Source: Fragilaria radians | Taxonomy: Eukaryota; Bacillariophyta; Fragilariophyceae; Fragilariales; Fragilariaceae | NCBI GenBank assembly: GCA_900642245.1 | Contig: CAAAJI010000132.1 | Span: forward strand, 1 to 11,932 | Reading direction: 5' to 3' | DNA: 11,932 nt | In this document: piece by piece, positions 1 through 6,856 of the stretch | Layout of the letters: each line of letters begins with the position of its first letter | How positions within the stretch are numbered: the stretch's first letter is position 1 | Notes under the pieces: model-generated | Databases searched by the model: none | Told to the model about the DNA's origin: nothing | Seen by the model: the letters and a program-made list of their open reading frames with translations, nothing else | Position numbers and translations under genes: made by a program

Positions 1-1
1 T

Positions 2-340
2 ACAGACTTTGGTAATTTAAATGGGCTATCGTTATTGTATTTAAACGAGAACATGATTGGCGGCTCGATTCCTTCGCAGGTTGGCAGTTTAGGAAATTTA
101 ATGTACTTGACTTTGGGAGAAAACAAACTGACTGGACAATTGCCCAACGAGTTTGTCAATTTAAAGAACCTTACGGAATTAGGATTATATCGCAATCAAT
201 TTGACGGAACCCTTCCCACAGAGCTTTGCGCATTGAGGAAAGACGGTACATTGAATTTCATTCCAGAATCTTTGATTTGTGTTGATAACGTTGGGGGTCT
301 TCAATGTCCCGAGACCGACTCTTCCTGTTGCTGTCCTTGA
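2..340 (+). CDS. Leucine-rich repeat protein, C-terminal part (5' end outside window)
   Basis: The frame is open from the left edge, so the gene begins upstream; 112 residues and a TGA stop are visible. Three plant-type LRR units of about 24 residues can be read, following LxxLxLxxNxLxGxIPxxLGxLxN: one around LYLNENMIGGSIPSQVG, one around LTLGENKLTGQLPNEF, one around LGLYRNQFDGTLPTEL. They are followed by a capping segment of about 32 residues ending CPETDSSCCCP, with five cysteines counting the one in SLICVD. Cysteine-rich tails after LRRs are common in secreted or surface LRR proteins of diatoms and plants, where LRRs bind protein or peptide ligands. No transmembrane helix or kinase follows the repeats, so this end looks secreted or luminal. 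An N-terminal signal or membrane segment could lie outside the window. The LRR call is firm; ligand and role are unknown. Confidence 0.85.
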   Translation, partial: TDFGNLNGLSLLYLNENMIGGSIPSQVGSLGNLMYLTLGENKLTGQLPNEFVNLKNLTELGLYRNQFDGTLPTELCALRKDGTLNFIPESLICVDNVGGLQCPETDSSCCCP

Positions 341-905
341 TTTTTTGTATTGCTTGTTGTCAATGACCTATGTATCAATTCTTGAAATTCATATGAGGCA
401 AAAGGTAATGTTTTCAACTTCCATGTACCTCAACTGATAGCATACGTAGGGAAATGTTGTTTACATTGTTATACTCTTGTTTCAATCTATCTTAAGTTTC
501 ATTATGCTTGTTAAACATCTCATTTTTAATATACACATTGGATAGATAGGTTAGAGATCAGTTTGTGCCAGAATTTGAATCCAGGATATTAAGTCAACGA
601 TAGGTGAATGTTTCCCATACCAGTTTTCCTACCCGCGGAAGCACGACTTCCAGCTATTGTTCATTGATAGGAATGAGAAAGATTGTACTAAATTTAGGAT
701 AGTGGCTCACAGTGAATTATTGGTGTCTATACTTTTAGTGACCTGAAAAATTCCAAATCAATTAGACGATGGCAACGCCATTCACTCATCTCATATTGGA
801 AATGTTGCTAACTTTATTGATCAATTTTCTCCCTTTCTACTAATGCACATAATCAAGAATATTGAAGTGTTATCTGTGATAACCTAGATAATTAATTAAA
901 TCTGA
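341..905. other. Intergenic, no gene seen
   Basis: AT-rich sequence between the LRR stop codon and the first recognisable polymerase codons of the retroelement. All frames are broken by frequent stops. I found no LTR-like terminal repeat matching sequence beyond 2354, no tRNA-like structure and no clear polyadenylation signal. It may include the eroded 5' portion of the retroelement. Confidence 0.5.
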
Positions 906-907
906 CT

Positions 908-1343
908 GAGCAATGCAAAAAGAAGATGCTACAGACATAGTTACAACTGCAGGGCATTCCCAAGTTCTTCATGGTGTCTTCATTAGACACAAATATGGGT
1001 TCCCATTCAACGGTTCTAGAGGAGACATCTTGTAAATACACAGAATTTGTTGTCCCTTTGGGGGGAATGCAGATTTTTGCATCACGTAATGGGGATTTCC
1101 GCTGCTCCAGATGAGTTTCAGTCATGCATGCAAGCACTTCTTGGTGATCTTCCCTTTGCACACGCATATATTGATGATTTGCATGTCCCTTGCTTCAAAG
1201 ATCATATGAAGGAAATTTATCATTTTTTGATATTCTATAATCCGTATTATCACCGCAAATTGGCAATACTTTCTTGCTTTAATCATTTAACACATCCACT
1301 TTCTTCACTCTACAGTACAGACTATTGCAGAGCCATTAAATAA
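908..1343 (+). pseudogene. Reverse transcriptase domain of the Ty3/gypsy remnant
   Basis: In frame 2 (908-1058) the palm segment is visible: SSLDTNMG holds the first catalytic Asp, and TSCKYTEFVVPL matches the family pattern SxKYTxFVxPxG. The frame then moves to frame 3 near 1059, giving WGECRFLHHVMGISAAPDEF, the usual W/F-G and MGxxxAPxxFQ motif. The catalytic YIDD box is intact at 1167-1178, followed by FKDHMKEIYHFL, which corresponds to the FxDHLxxLxxVL helix. An in-frame TAG at 938-940 and the frameshift kill the ORF. The thumb region after 1240 is shortened and scrambled. Confidence 0.85.
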
Positions 1344-1870
1344 GAAGAAATTGCGAAATTTTATTTGATTGTGCATTGGATAGTGCAACAACTGTGGTGA
1401 CCTGTGCATACAATGGCAGCACACACTAGAGCTCAAAAGTAGTCTTGGATTGACAATAGAATGTCAAGAAGCTTTCAAAAAGACAAAGCCAGCAATATCA
1501 CATCAGGTTACAGTAGCTTATCCTGGCAGCACAAAATCATATTACATTTATGTGGATACCACTAGGTTCCAAATTGGAGGTGCTTTTTCTCAAGAAAATC
1601 AACCCCTTGTATTTTATTCCCGCAAGCTTAACCCAATCAACACAAAAGAACAAGAACTGCTATCCATTGTTGAAATTCTATGTGAATTTTGAGACATACT
1701 TCTGGGCCACAACATTGTGATATCCACTGATCACAAAAATTTGCCATTCTCTAACATTAACTTTGCCAGAGCCCTTTGCTGGGGATTTATAACAGAACAA
1801 TTTGTTCCCAAAATTCAGTACCTTCAAGTATCAAACAATCTTTTTGCTGATTCACTTTCCTGTTTACTAC
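1318..1870 (+). pseudogene. RT connection and RNase H domain of the Ty3/gypsy remnant
   Basis: Frame 1 resumes with EPLNKKKLRNFI, matching the P-x-TxKQLRxFIG motif between RT and RNase H. Two stops follow near 1366-1383, then ECQEAFKKTKPAIS (family ECQxAFxxIKxxI). The RNase H fold is clear: YYIYVDTTRFQIGGAFSQ with the first acidic residue (TDAS reduced to VDTT), QPLVFYSRKLNP, then KEQELLSIVEIL with the catalytic Glu, an in-frame TGA at 1690-1692, and STDHKNL with the next catalytic Asp. The domain ends with NNLFADSLSCL, the NxxADALSR motif. The acidic residues survive although the ORF is broken. Confidence 0.87.
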
Positions 1871-2009
1871 TCTCGTTATCATGTCCCACAAAGGAGCTAC
1901 TTGCTGCAATTCAAAATGACCCTTTGGATGATTTTCCGGTTTCCTTTGTCATTATTTCTAAATATCAGGTGGAAGACAAGGAGTTACATTCAAGTGGCAT
2001 TTGTAACTC

Positions 2010-2354
2010 ATGGTACCTCCATACAACCTTTCAAGTCACACCATGTCATCTTGTGTTTGGAAGGGATGTTAACATTGGATGCTTCCTTTACAGACAATTG
2101 GCCTGCTATTGTAGCTTGCAAGCTTCATAAATCTCAAATTGACAATGCTAGAGAATCAAACCCAAATTGCCCATTCCTATGCTGTAGGTGATTTGGTCCT
2201 CATCCAGCTAATTGGCGCATCTTGTAGTCCTTACACGTGAACGCACTTTTGTCATCCAACAAGGAAAGTATGTGGAAACGATTAGATTCGACGTTTAATT
2301 GCTTTTCTTGATCATTTTACAATCCCTTTGGATGTTTGGGGGACTAGGCTATAA
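2010..2354 (+). pseudogene. Integrase C-terminal region of the Ty3/gypsy remnant
   Basis: HTTFQVTPCHLVFGRDVN (frame 1) matches the TPxQLVFGRDM motif that lies after the integrase catalytic core. Frame 2 then carries NWPAIVACKLHKSQIDNARE, frame 3 carries IAHSYAVGDLVLIQL (the HxYxVGDxVLI motif of the integrase C-terminal SH3-like domain), frame 1 carries TFVIQQGKYVETI, and frame 3 ends with IRRLIAFLDHF and a stop at 2352-2354. The order is collinear with Ty3/gypsy integrase ends, with one-base slips between blocks. The catalytic core that should precede it is absent. Confidence 0.8.
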
Positions 2355-3190
2355 GCTGACTGCAAATTGTCCATTTCTACATGAACATCACTCAGCAGAC
2401 TGAAGATTCAAGTGCAGTCAGATCTTTGTCACATTGTACAGCATGCACATCAGATTCTACAACAAACTTGATGTTGTTAGCCTTAACCTCTTTAGTATCG
2501 CTTACCTTCTTCAAGCGAAGCTTAGCTCATCGAAGACTCATTAGTCAGTCATTGGCCCGACAGGTTTGTCCCTTAGCCAATTGTACCTGAAACATCATCT
2601 CGACCTTGAGTAATCTCAAATAGCAATGATCAAAACTATAACAAGAGTTGAAGTAGCATGTGATACCATTGATTGAATCGCAAGTGAACGCATTCGTTAT
2701 CTTAATGGGCACGAAGAAAGTCTTTGAAACAACCATCAAAGGACAGTAAAGACCAAAAGTCATCTAAAATGTGAATGTATAATTCAATCTTGAAACAAGG
2801 GCAGAATCGCAAAATGTGATCAAAAAATTGAAAAATTTAAAGAATTGAGCAAAATACAGCTATGAGCATTGAACATTCTGACTTTATCCTAAATTAATTG
2901 ATTGACATGTGCAGCGCATTTCACAATGGTTGTCTTCATTCATATGGGAAGACTTTTTGATTGATTTAGATTACAGTTGGTGGCACATTTTCCATGATCA
3001 ATTATCGGATATGAGGGCGGAATTACTTTAAAGTCATTACACCTGACCAAATCTGCCTTAGGATCAAGAAGTAATGATGGCAATGAGTCCGAACGTATTC
3101 AATTTATTTACAATTAGTCATAAGTCAATGAGCTCTACTAAGCAATTCTAGGCAATGTAAAAAACTTTCATGACATAAAATTAACCATTA
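2355..3190. other. Intergenic: downstream of retroelement and 3' flank of the acidic-protein gene
   Basis: No gene is recognisable. Two short open stretches (2381-2590 + and 2545-2763 -) have no recognisable motif and look like chance. The 3' untranslated region of the minus-strand gene ending at 3191 must lie in the right part, probably within 3000-3190, but no cleavage signal can be chosen with confidence. A remaining 3' LTR of the retroelement would be expected after 2354, but no partner copy upstream of 906 was found. Confidence 0.5.
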
Positions 3191-5011
3191 CTATAGAATC
3201 ACGCAACACTGAGCTTGAGATTCGATTGACTGCATCTCAACCCTGGACTTTTCGATTGTCTCAGTCGATTTTGATTGACCGTCCATAACGGCAGCTTTCG
3301 ATTCAACACTATTAACTTTAACCGCTGTTCCAATCTGCTCCCCTACGATTGTTTGCGATGCATTTGAGTTATTGTTGGCCGAAACCGATGTCAAAGGGGA
3401 ATCCAACTTCTGAGAAGGCTTTTCCTCAACTTCCAGTCTTAAAGCTGATGTGCTACTGGGGATTAGTGCTTTGTCTATTGATGTTTCCATCGCAGAATTT
3501 GTTGATGATTTGGTTGGTGGTTTTACAAGCGAATTGCTATCCAACGTCAAGCCTTGCGTTTCATGCTCAGTTTCCCTTTCTAATTTGATATCAGGCGCTA
3601 CTTCATCTAAAACTTTATGCTCTGTAGCAACTTTTCCGATGATCTCAGGACCTGAATCAATTTTCTCACTGGGAATCGGCTCAACTACTGACGTATTTAT
3701 TGGCTCAATATCATGCGCCTCGGAGGATATTCCAGGTCCAATTTCAGCCTTTTCTACGACTTCAGGCTCAGTGTCTTCATCAACTTCTAGTTTAGGTTCA
3801 GTATCATATTCTGTGATGGTTTCAGTCTGGACTTCAACTTCTGCTTTGACTGTAGGCTCAGTTTCTGCTTTGACTGTAGGCTCAGTTTCTGCTTTGGTTT
3901 CTGTCTCAGTCCTAACTGCTGCAATAATCTCTGGCCCTGCATCATTTATTTCACTGCTAGCATGTTCAGTTTCTGACATTATTTCCATTACTTCAGGCTC
4001 AGTATCAGCCTCCGCAGTCACTACAGGTTCAGTATCAACTTCCTTTAAGGTTTCAGTCTCGATTTCAACTTCTGAACTGATTTCAGGCTCAGTTTCCGCA
4101 TCGATTTCTGACTGAGTTTCAACTGATGCAATGACCTCGGATTTGCTTTCACCTATTGCACTGGATATAGGTTCAACTTCTCTCGCTGTTTCTTGCTCAA
4201 TGTCCATTGTACCACCCAATTCAGTGATTTCAGGTTCAATATCAACTTCTGTGACAGTTTCAGTCTCGACGTCAACTTCCGTACTGACTTCAGGCTCATT
4301 TTCAGCCTTGATTTCTGACTGAGTTTCAACTGCTGCATTGACCTCGGATATGATTTCACCTGTTGCAGAGGAAATAGGCTCAACTTCTGTCGTCGTTTCT
4401 TGCTCAAAATCCGTTCCTTCAACGAATTCAGTGATTTCAGGCTCAGTATCAACTTCTGTGACGGTTTCAGTCTCGACTATATCTTCTTCATTGATCGCAG
4501 ACTCAGTGTCACCTTCAGGGTTGGTTTCTCGATCAATGTCAACTTCTGCAATAATTCCTCCCGTGATTTCAACTTCTTCCGTAATTTTTTGTTCAATAGC
4601 CACTTCTGGCACGACCTTAGGGTCAACGACGTCTAGAGCTATTGCAGGAGGTTCGAGTTCACCTTCTGTTGTGATGTTGGACTCGATTTCCTTTACAGCG
4701 ACGTTTACAGGTTCAGATTCATCTTCTGCCTTGGTTTCAAGCTCGACGGCATCAACTACGGCGAGATCTGCATCAGAAACAGCGTGTTCAATGATTGTAG
4801 GCTTAGTTTCAGATATCATGGTGTCTTTTGACTCAGAATCAACTTCAGAAATGATTTCAGTCAGGGCCTCAACTTTTGTAAGAATAGGCTGAGCATCGTG
4901 ATCTGGAGTCACAACTGACTTAGATTGAGATTCGACAATAACTTCATCTTGCCCTTTGTTCTTCTGGGTTTGATTTCCTTTCTTTTTGTTACCCTTCTTC
5001 TTCTTCGCCAT
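3191..5011 (-). CDS. Glu-rich repetitive disordered protein with C-terminal CaaX prenylation motif
   Basis: The ORF encodes 606 residues. The ATG at 5009-5011 is the first in frame after an upstream in-frame TAA. Residues 1-20 are Lys-rich (MAKKKKGNKKKGN). Residues about 45-490 are acidic and low-complexity, built from variants of ETET-x-TEVDTEPEITE and SEIxAETEPE, with a 69-residue tandem duplication at 178-246/247-315 and an exact AETEPTVK doublet near 375-390. Residues about 490-600 are richer in Ser, Lys and Asn. The last residues are QCCVIL: Cys-aliphatic-aliphatic-Leu is a CaaX box, and Leu at the end favours geranylgeranylation; the preceding Cys is a possible palmitoylation site. These are the only two cysteines. 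By my count there are about 118 Glu, no Trp, one Tyr and two Phe, so little folded core is possible. No catalytic or known domain is seen. I infer a membrane-tethered polyanionic chain; the family is not recognised. The reading frame is intact throughout despite the repeats, which argues for a real gene. Confidence 0.85.
   Translation of the reverse strand: MAKKKKGNKKKGNQTQKNKGQDEVIVESQSKSVVTPDHDAQPILTKVEALTEIISEVDSESKDTMISETKPTIIEHAVSDADLAVVDAVELETKAEDESEPVNVAVKEIESNITTEGELEPPAIALDVVDPKVVPEVAIEQKITEEVEITGGIIAEVDIDRETNPEGDTESAINEEDIVETETVTEVDTEPEITEFVEGTDFEQETTTEVEPISSATGEIISEVNAAVETQSEIKAENEPEVSTEVDVETETVTEVDIEPEITELGGTMDIEQETAREVEPISSAIGESKSEVIASVETQSEIDAETEPEISSEVEIETETLKEVDTEPVVTAEADTEPEVMEIMSETEHASSEINDAGPEIIAAVRTETETKAETEPTVKAETEPTVKAEVEVQTETITEYDTEPKLEVDEDTEPEVVEKAEIGPGISSEAHDIEPINTSVVEPIPSEKIDSGPEIIGKVATEHKVLDEVAPDIKLERETEHETQGLTLDSNSLVKPPTKSSTNSAMETSIDKALIPSSTSALRLEVEEKPSQKLDSPLTSVSANNNSNASQTIVGEQIGTAVKVNSVESKAAVMDGQSKSTETIEKSRVEMQSIESQAQCCVIL
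3841..3888 (-). repeat. Exact 24-bp tandem repeat (two copies) in the acidic-protein gene
   Basis: The + strand unit ctgctttgactgtaggctca plus gttt occurs at 3841-3864 and again at 3865-3888 with no mismatch, followed by a partial third copy (ctgcttt). It encodes AETEPTVK twice. Identity at all third positions suggests recent slippage. Confidence 0.9.
4067..4480 (-). repeat. 207-bp tandem duplication inside the acidic-protein gene (two 69-codon copies)
   Basis: Copy A covers 4274-4480 (residues 178-246) and copy B 4067-4273 (residues 247-315). They align without gaps over 69 residues: both start with VETETVTEVD after one residue, share EPEITE, EQET, EVEPISSA, GE, SEV, VETQSEI and end with a TEV/SEV triplet. 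A weaker third copy begins at residue 316 (EIETETLKEVDTEP). The frame is preserved, so the duplication lengthened the acidic region. Confidence 0.85.
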
Positions 5012-5018
5012 GATGAAT

Positions 5019-5069
5019 CTGTAAAATTAATTATTCAAATAAAGTTAGCATTGAATTTTCAAAACATAC
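5019..5069 (-). other. Candidate 51-bp spliceosomal intron in the 5'UTR of the acidic-protein gene
   Basis: Read on the minus strand, the segment starts with GTATGT (5069-5064), contains TGCTAAC close to the branch-site consensus (the GCTAAC part at 5049-5044), and ends in TTTTACAG (5026-5019). Seven bases of exon then lead to the ATG at 5011. All three splicing signals are near ideal and correctly spaced. It is short for a diatom intron, and transcription through it is unproven. Confidence 0.5.
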
Positions 5070-5088
5070 AAAAAAATGACGCCGTCAT
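5059..5088 (-). other. Upstream ORF before the acidic-protein gene
   Basis: An ATG at 5088-5086 opens a 9-codon ORF (MTASFFCMF, TGA at 5061-5059) if the candidate intron is retained. If the intron is removed, the same ATG reads on in another frame across the main start codon and stops about 30 codons into the main gene. It matters only if transcription starts upstream of 5088. Confidence 0.3.
5076..5088. promoter_or_regulatory. CRE-like inverted TGACG half-sites
   Basis: ATGACGCCGTCAT is a 13-bp near-perfect palindrome of two TGACG half-sites facing each other, 65-77 bp upstream of the start codon of the acidic-protein gene. TGACG is the core bound by bZIP/CREB-type factors, and TGACGT/TGACGC elements are known in CO2/cAMP-responsive diatom promoters. 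The site also overlaps the possible upstream ATG, so it may be promoter DNA, transcript or both. Binding is inferred only. Confidence 0.3.
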
Positions 5089-6520
5089 CTCCGACCGTTT
5101 AATTTTCCCAAATAAGGATTCGAGACCAGCGCACACTTGCCTTTAGAATGCTGAAACCGAACCTGATTTACACATAAGCGTTGATATAGAGACTAAAATA
5201 CACATTAGAACTAGATCTTCTCTCTTGATGATTTGCATTGCTATTAATGAATCATATTTTTCATGAATTAAAGTAAGGAAGACCAAATCGAATCGGAGGT
5301 AATACAAGCCGAAACAAGGACCATTATTCACTTTTGTTGCGTTATGGATTTTTTAAGGAAATTTGGTGCGTGCTCTATTCCATAGGCACTATGAATGTGG
5401 CGCAACAAAACAACATCCTTATTCTTCATGATCCCATGCAATAACTTCCGCTTTTATCCAATGCTATCTTCGTCATGTGTACCACTTTGCCTTGAATGAT
5501 GGAGCACATTCAGATCATATTCACTCTTCACACTATAACCAATGTAAGTCAAGACTCGAAACATTCTAACGGCTTAGTCATGGATGTAATTGTTATAATT
5601 GTACGTCGTGTATGATAGTATACAAAAATACCTAAAATATTATTGTTAATTGTTTGCTTCTCGAATGATACCACAAACAATTATTGTAGAACTTGAATAA
5701 AATCAAACAATTTCGTTATTCGTTGAGTCAAAATAATCAATTATGATGTGGCTTGCACATCAAGTGAGATAAGTGTTTAAATTACAGCAAATGATTGAAT
5801 AATTGAGCACTTATCTTCAATGAAAGCAGCAACATTTCCCAGCTCTTGCCATCTAGAATAAATTTGAAATACTCAATGTGCGTTCTGGCACTCAAACTTT
5901 CCTCATGTGCCATTGGCAAAAAGGATAGCAAATCCTTTTTATATCTAATCGAAGAATTTAGACTAGGAAAAGTTGCAAAATTCCAAAAAATTAGTTTTGT
6001 CCATTGTTCAACCTTCCAACACCAGTGCAAACTGATCTAGAAGGAATTCCTTAGTTTTTCTTGATCCGATGCTGTTATTAATTTCATCATTTTCAAAATG
6101 AGTCAATGATGATACTTTGTAATCTGCTATGGCGTCGAGCACGTTGCTTTTTCACAAATGAAAATGGAAGTTAATGTTTAATGTCCCAATCCAACTATCC
6201 CCACTTATTACTTTTTGAGGGATGAATGCATTCCAAAATGAAAACCTGATTCTGTATTGTATTGTTACTAAGTGATAAATTCTGGTTGTGAAATCATGAC
6301 ATTATTATGAAGGTTTGTATAGCCTTTGCTACATTTGTATGTCCCTTTCCATCCCCATTCTCACTGAACGGTATGCTCAACATCCTTTCCTTGGTATAGT
6401 GTTAGTCTTGAAGCAACCAAAGTATCGACGAGCTAGTTTTATTTCATTCAATAGATTTGAGGCAACCTACAACACAGATGAGTAATAAGGATCAAAGCAA
6501 GGCCGGAATTTCTGCAAAGT
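5089..6520. other. Intergenic, likely promoter region of the acidic-protein gene plus spacer
   Basis: No convincing gene. The part nearest 5089 should carry the promoter of the minus-strand acidic-protein gene. An open minus-strand stretch at 5782-6030 (82 codons, four Trp near its start, ending SLKISAQLFNHLL) has no motif I can name; an alternative frame over its end (5777-5878, containing WQELGNVAAFIEDKC) reads at least as protein-like, so this could be a decayed coding fragment with a frameshift, or chance. The rest is AT-rich with stops in all frames. Confidence 0.4.
5332..5410. repeat. Perfect 10-bp inverted repeat flanking 59 bp
   Basis: TTTTGTTGCG at 5332-5341 is exactly reverse-complementary to CGCAACAAAA at 5401-5410. 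Between them, ATTCCATAG and CTATGAAT form an imperfect inner hairpin. The block lies about 320-400 bp upstream of the acidic-protein start codon. It could be a very small MITE-like element or a regulatory palindrome; no target-site duplication is evident. Confidence 0.45.
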
Positions 6521-6609
6521 TGTAGGGTCTACAGTATTAAAGATACTGTCCTACAATATTGACAATAACTGTACTAAACAATGGTTGTACAGTTCAACAC
6601 ATGTACAGT
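6521..6609. repeat. Cluster of inverted repeats built on ACAGTA/TACTGT
   Basis: Three elements lie within 90 bp. First, a stem TGTAGG-(4-nt bulge)-ACAGTAT (6521-6537) pairs with ATACTGT-CCTACA (6543-6555) around a 5-nt loop. Second, AACTGTAC (6567-6574) pairs exactly with GTACAGTT (6587-6594). Third, a further GTACAGT lies at 6603-6609. The cluster is about 250-340 bp downstream of the HSF gene stop, too far to be assigned to its transcript end. It may be a small foldback or MITE relic. Confidence 0.5.
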
Positions 6610-6856
6610 CAATTGTTTTTTTCTTCAATTGATAAGCAATTAATTGCATAATTCTGCATTACTAATACAAAATAATAAATTAATCATAAAAGTTGCCAAA
6701 ATCATTATTGGTACGCTGGGCAATGTTGATAGAATGATGGAAATGCAATCAGTTTCTGACTCAGCTTGAAAAGAAAAGCAGTATTTGTCTATAATTTTGG
6801 TCCCAAGGCTTTGAGCTGTGAGTATTTTGAAAAATTGAGCTTGTCTTTCCTGACGT

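Larger units (their letters stand above)
906..2354 (+). mobile_element. Degenerate Ty3/gypsy retrotransposon pol remnant
   Basis: Polymerase domains appear in Ty3/gypsy order, reverse transcriptase, RNase H, then integrase C-terminal part, spread over all three forward frames. The order RT-RNase H before integrase separates it from Ty1/copia, where integrase comes first. Gag and protease are not seen upstream. The integrase zinc finger and DDE catalytic core are missing: homology jumps near 1990-2015 from the linker after RNase H to the integrase C-terminal region. At least two in-frame stops (938-940 TAG, 1690-1692 TGA) and several frameshifts (near 1059, 1240-1318, 2070, 2163, 2235-2245 and 2286) make it inactive. 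No flanking LTRs were recognised, so this is an internal relic. Confidence 0.88.

Noticed and set aside
892..1167. Minus-strand 91-codon open frame over the reverse transcriptase
   Set aside because: It lies antisense to recognisable RT motifs and has no motif of its own.
2381..2763. Two overlapping open frames after the retroelement, on opposite strands
   Set aside because: Both are under 75 codons and without motifs; neither matches gag, protease or an LTR feature.
3450..4892. Long Ser/Thr/Val-rich open frames on the plus strand opposite the acidic-protein gene (three blocks in the same frame)
   Set aside because: They are the mirror of a Glu/Val/Thr-rich repeat: the reverse complements of GAA, GAG, ACT and GTT rarely give stops in this phase. 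The frame is interrupted twice and has the same repeat period as the minus-strand gene, which has the better start, lysine head and functional C-terminal motif.
5119..5130. tRNA B-box-like sequence (GGATTCGAGACC)
   Set aside because: No matching A box, anticodon stem or acceptor stem could be folded around it on either strand, and an extra base breaks the consensus.
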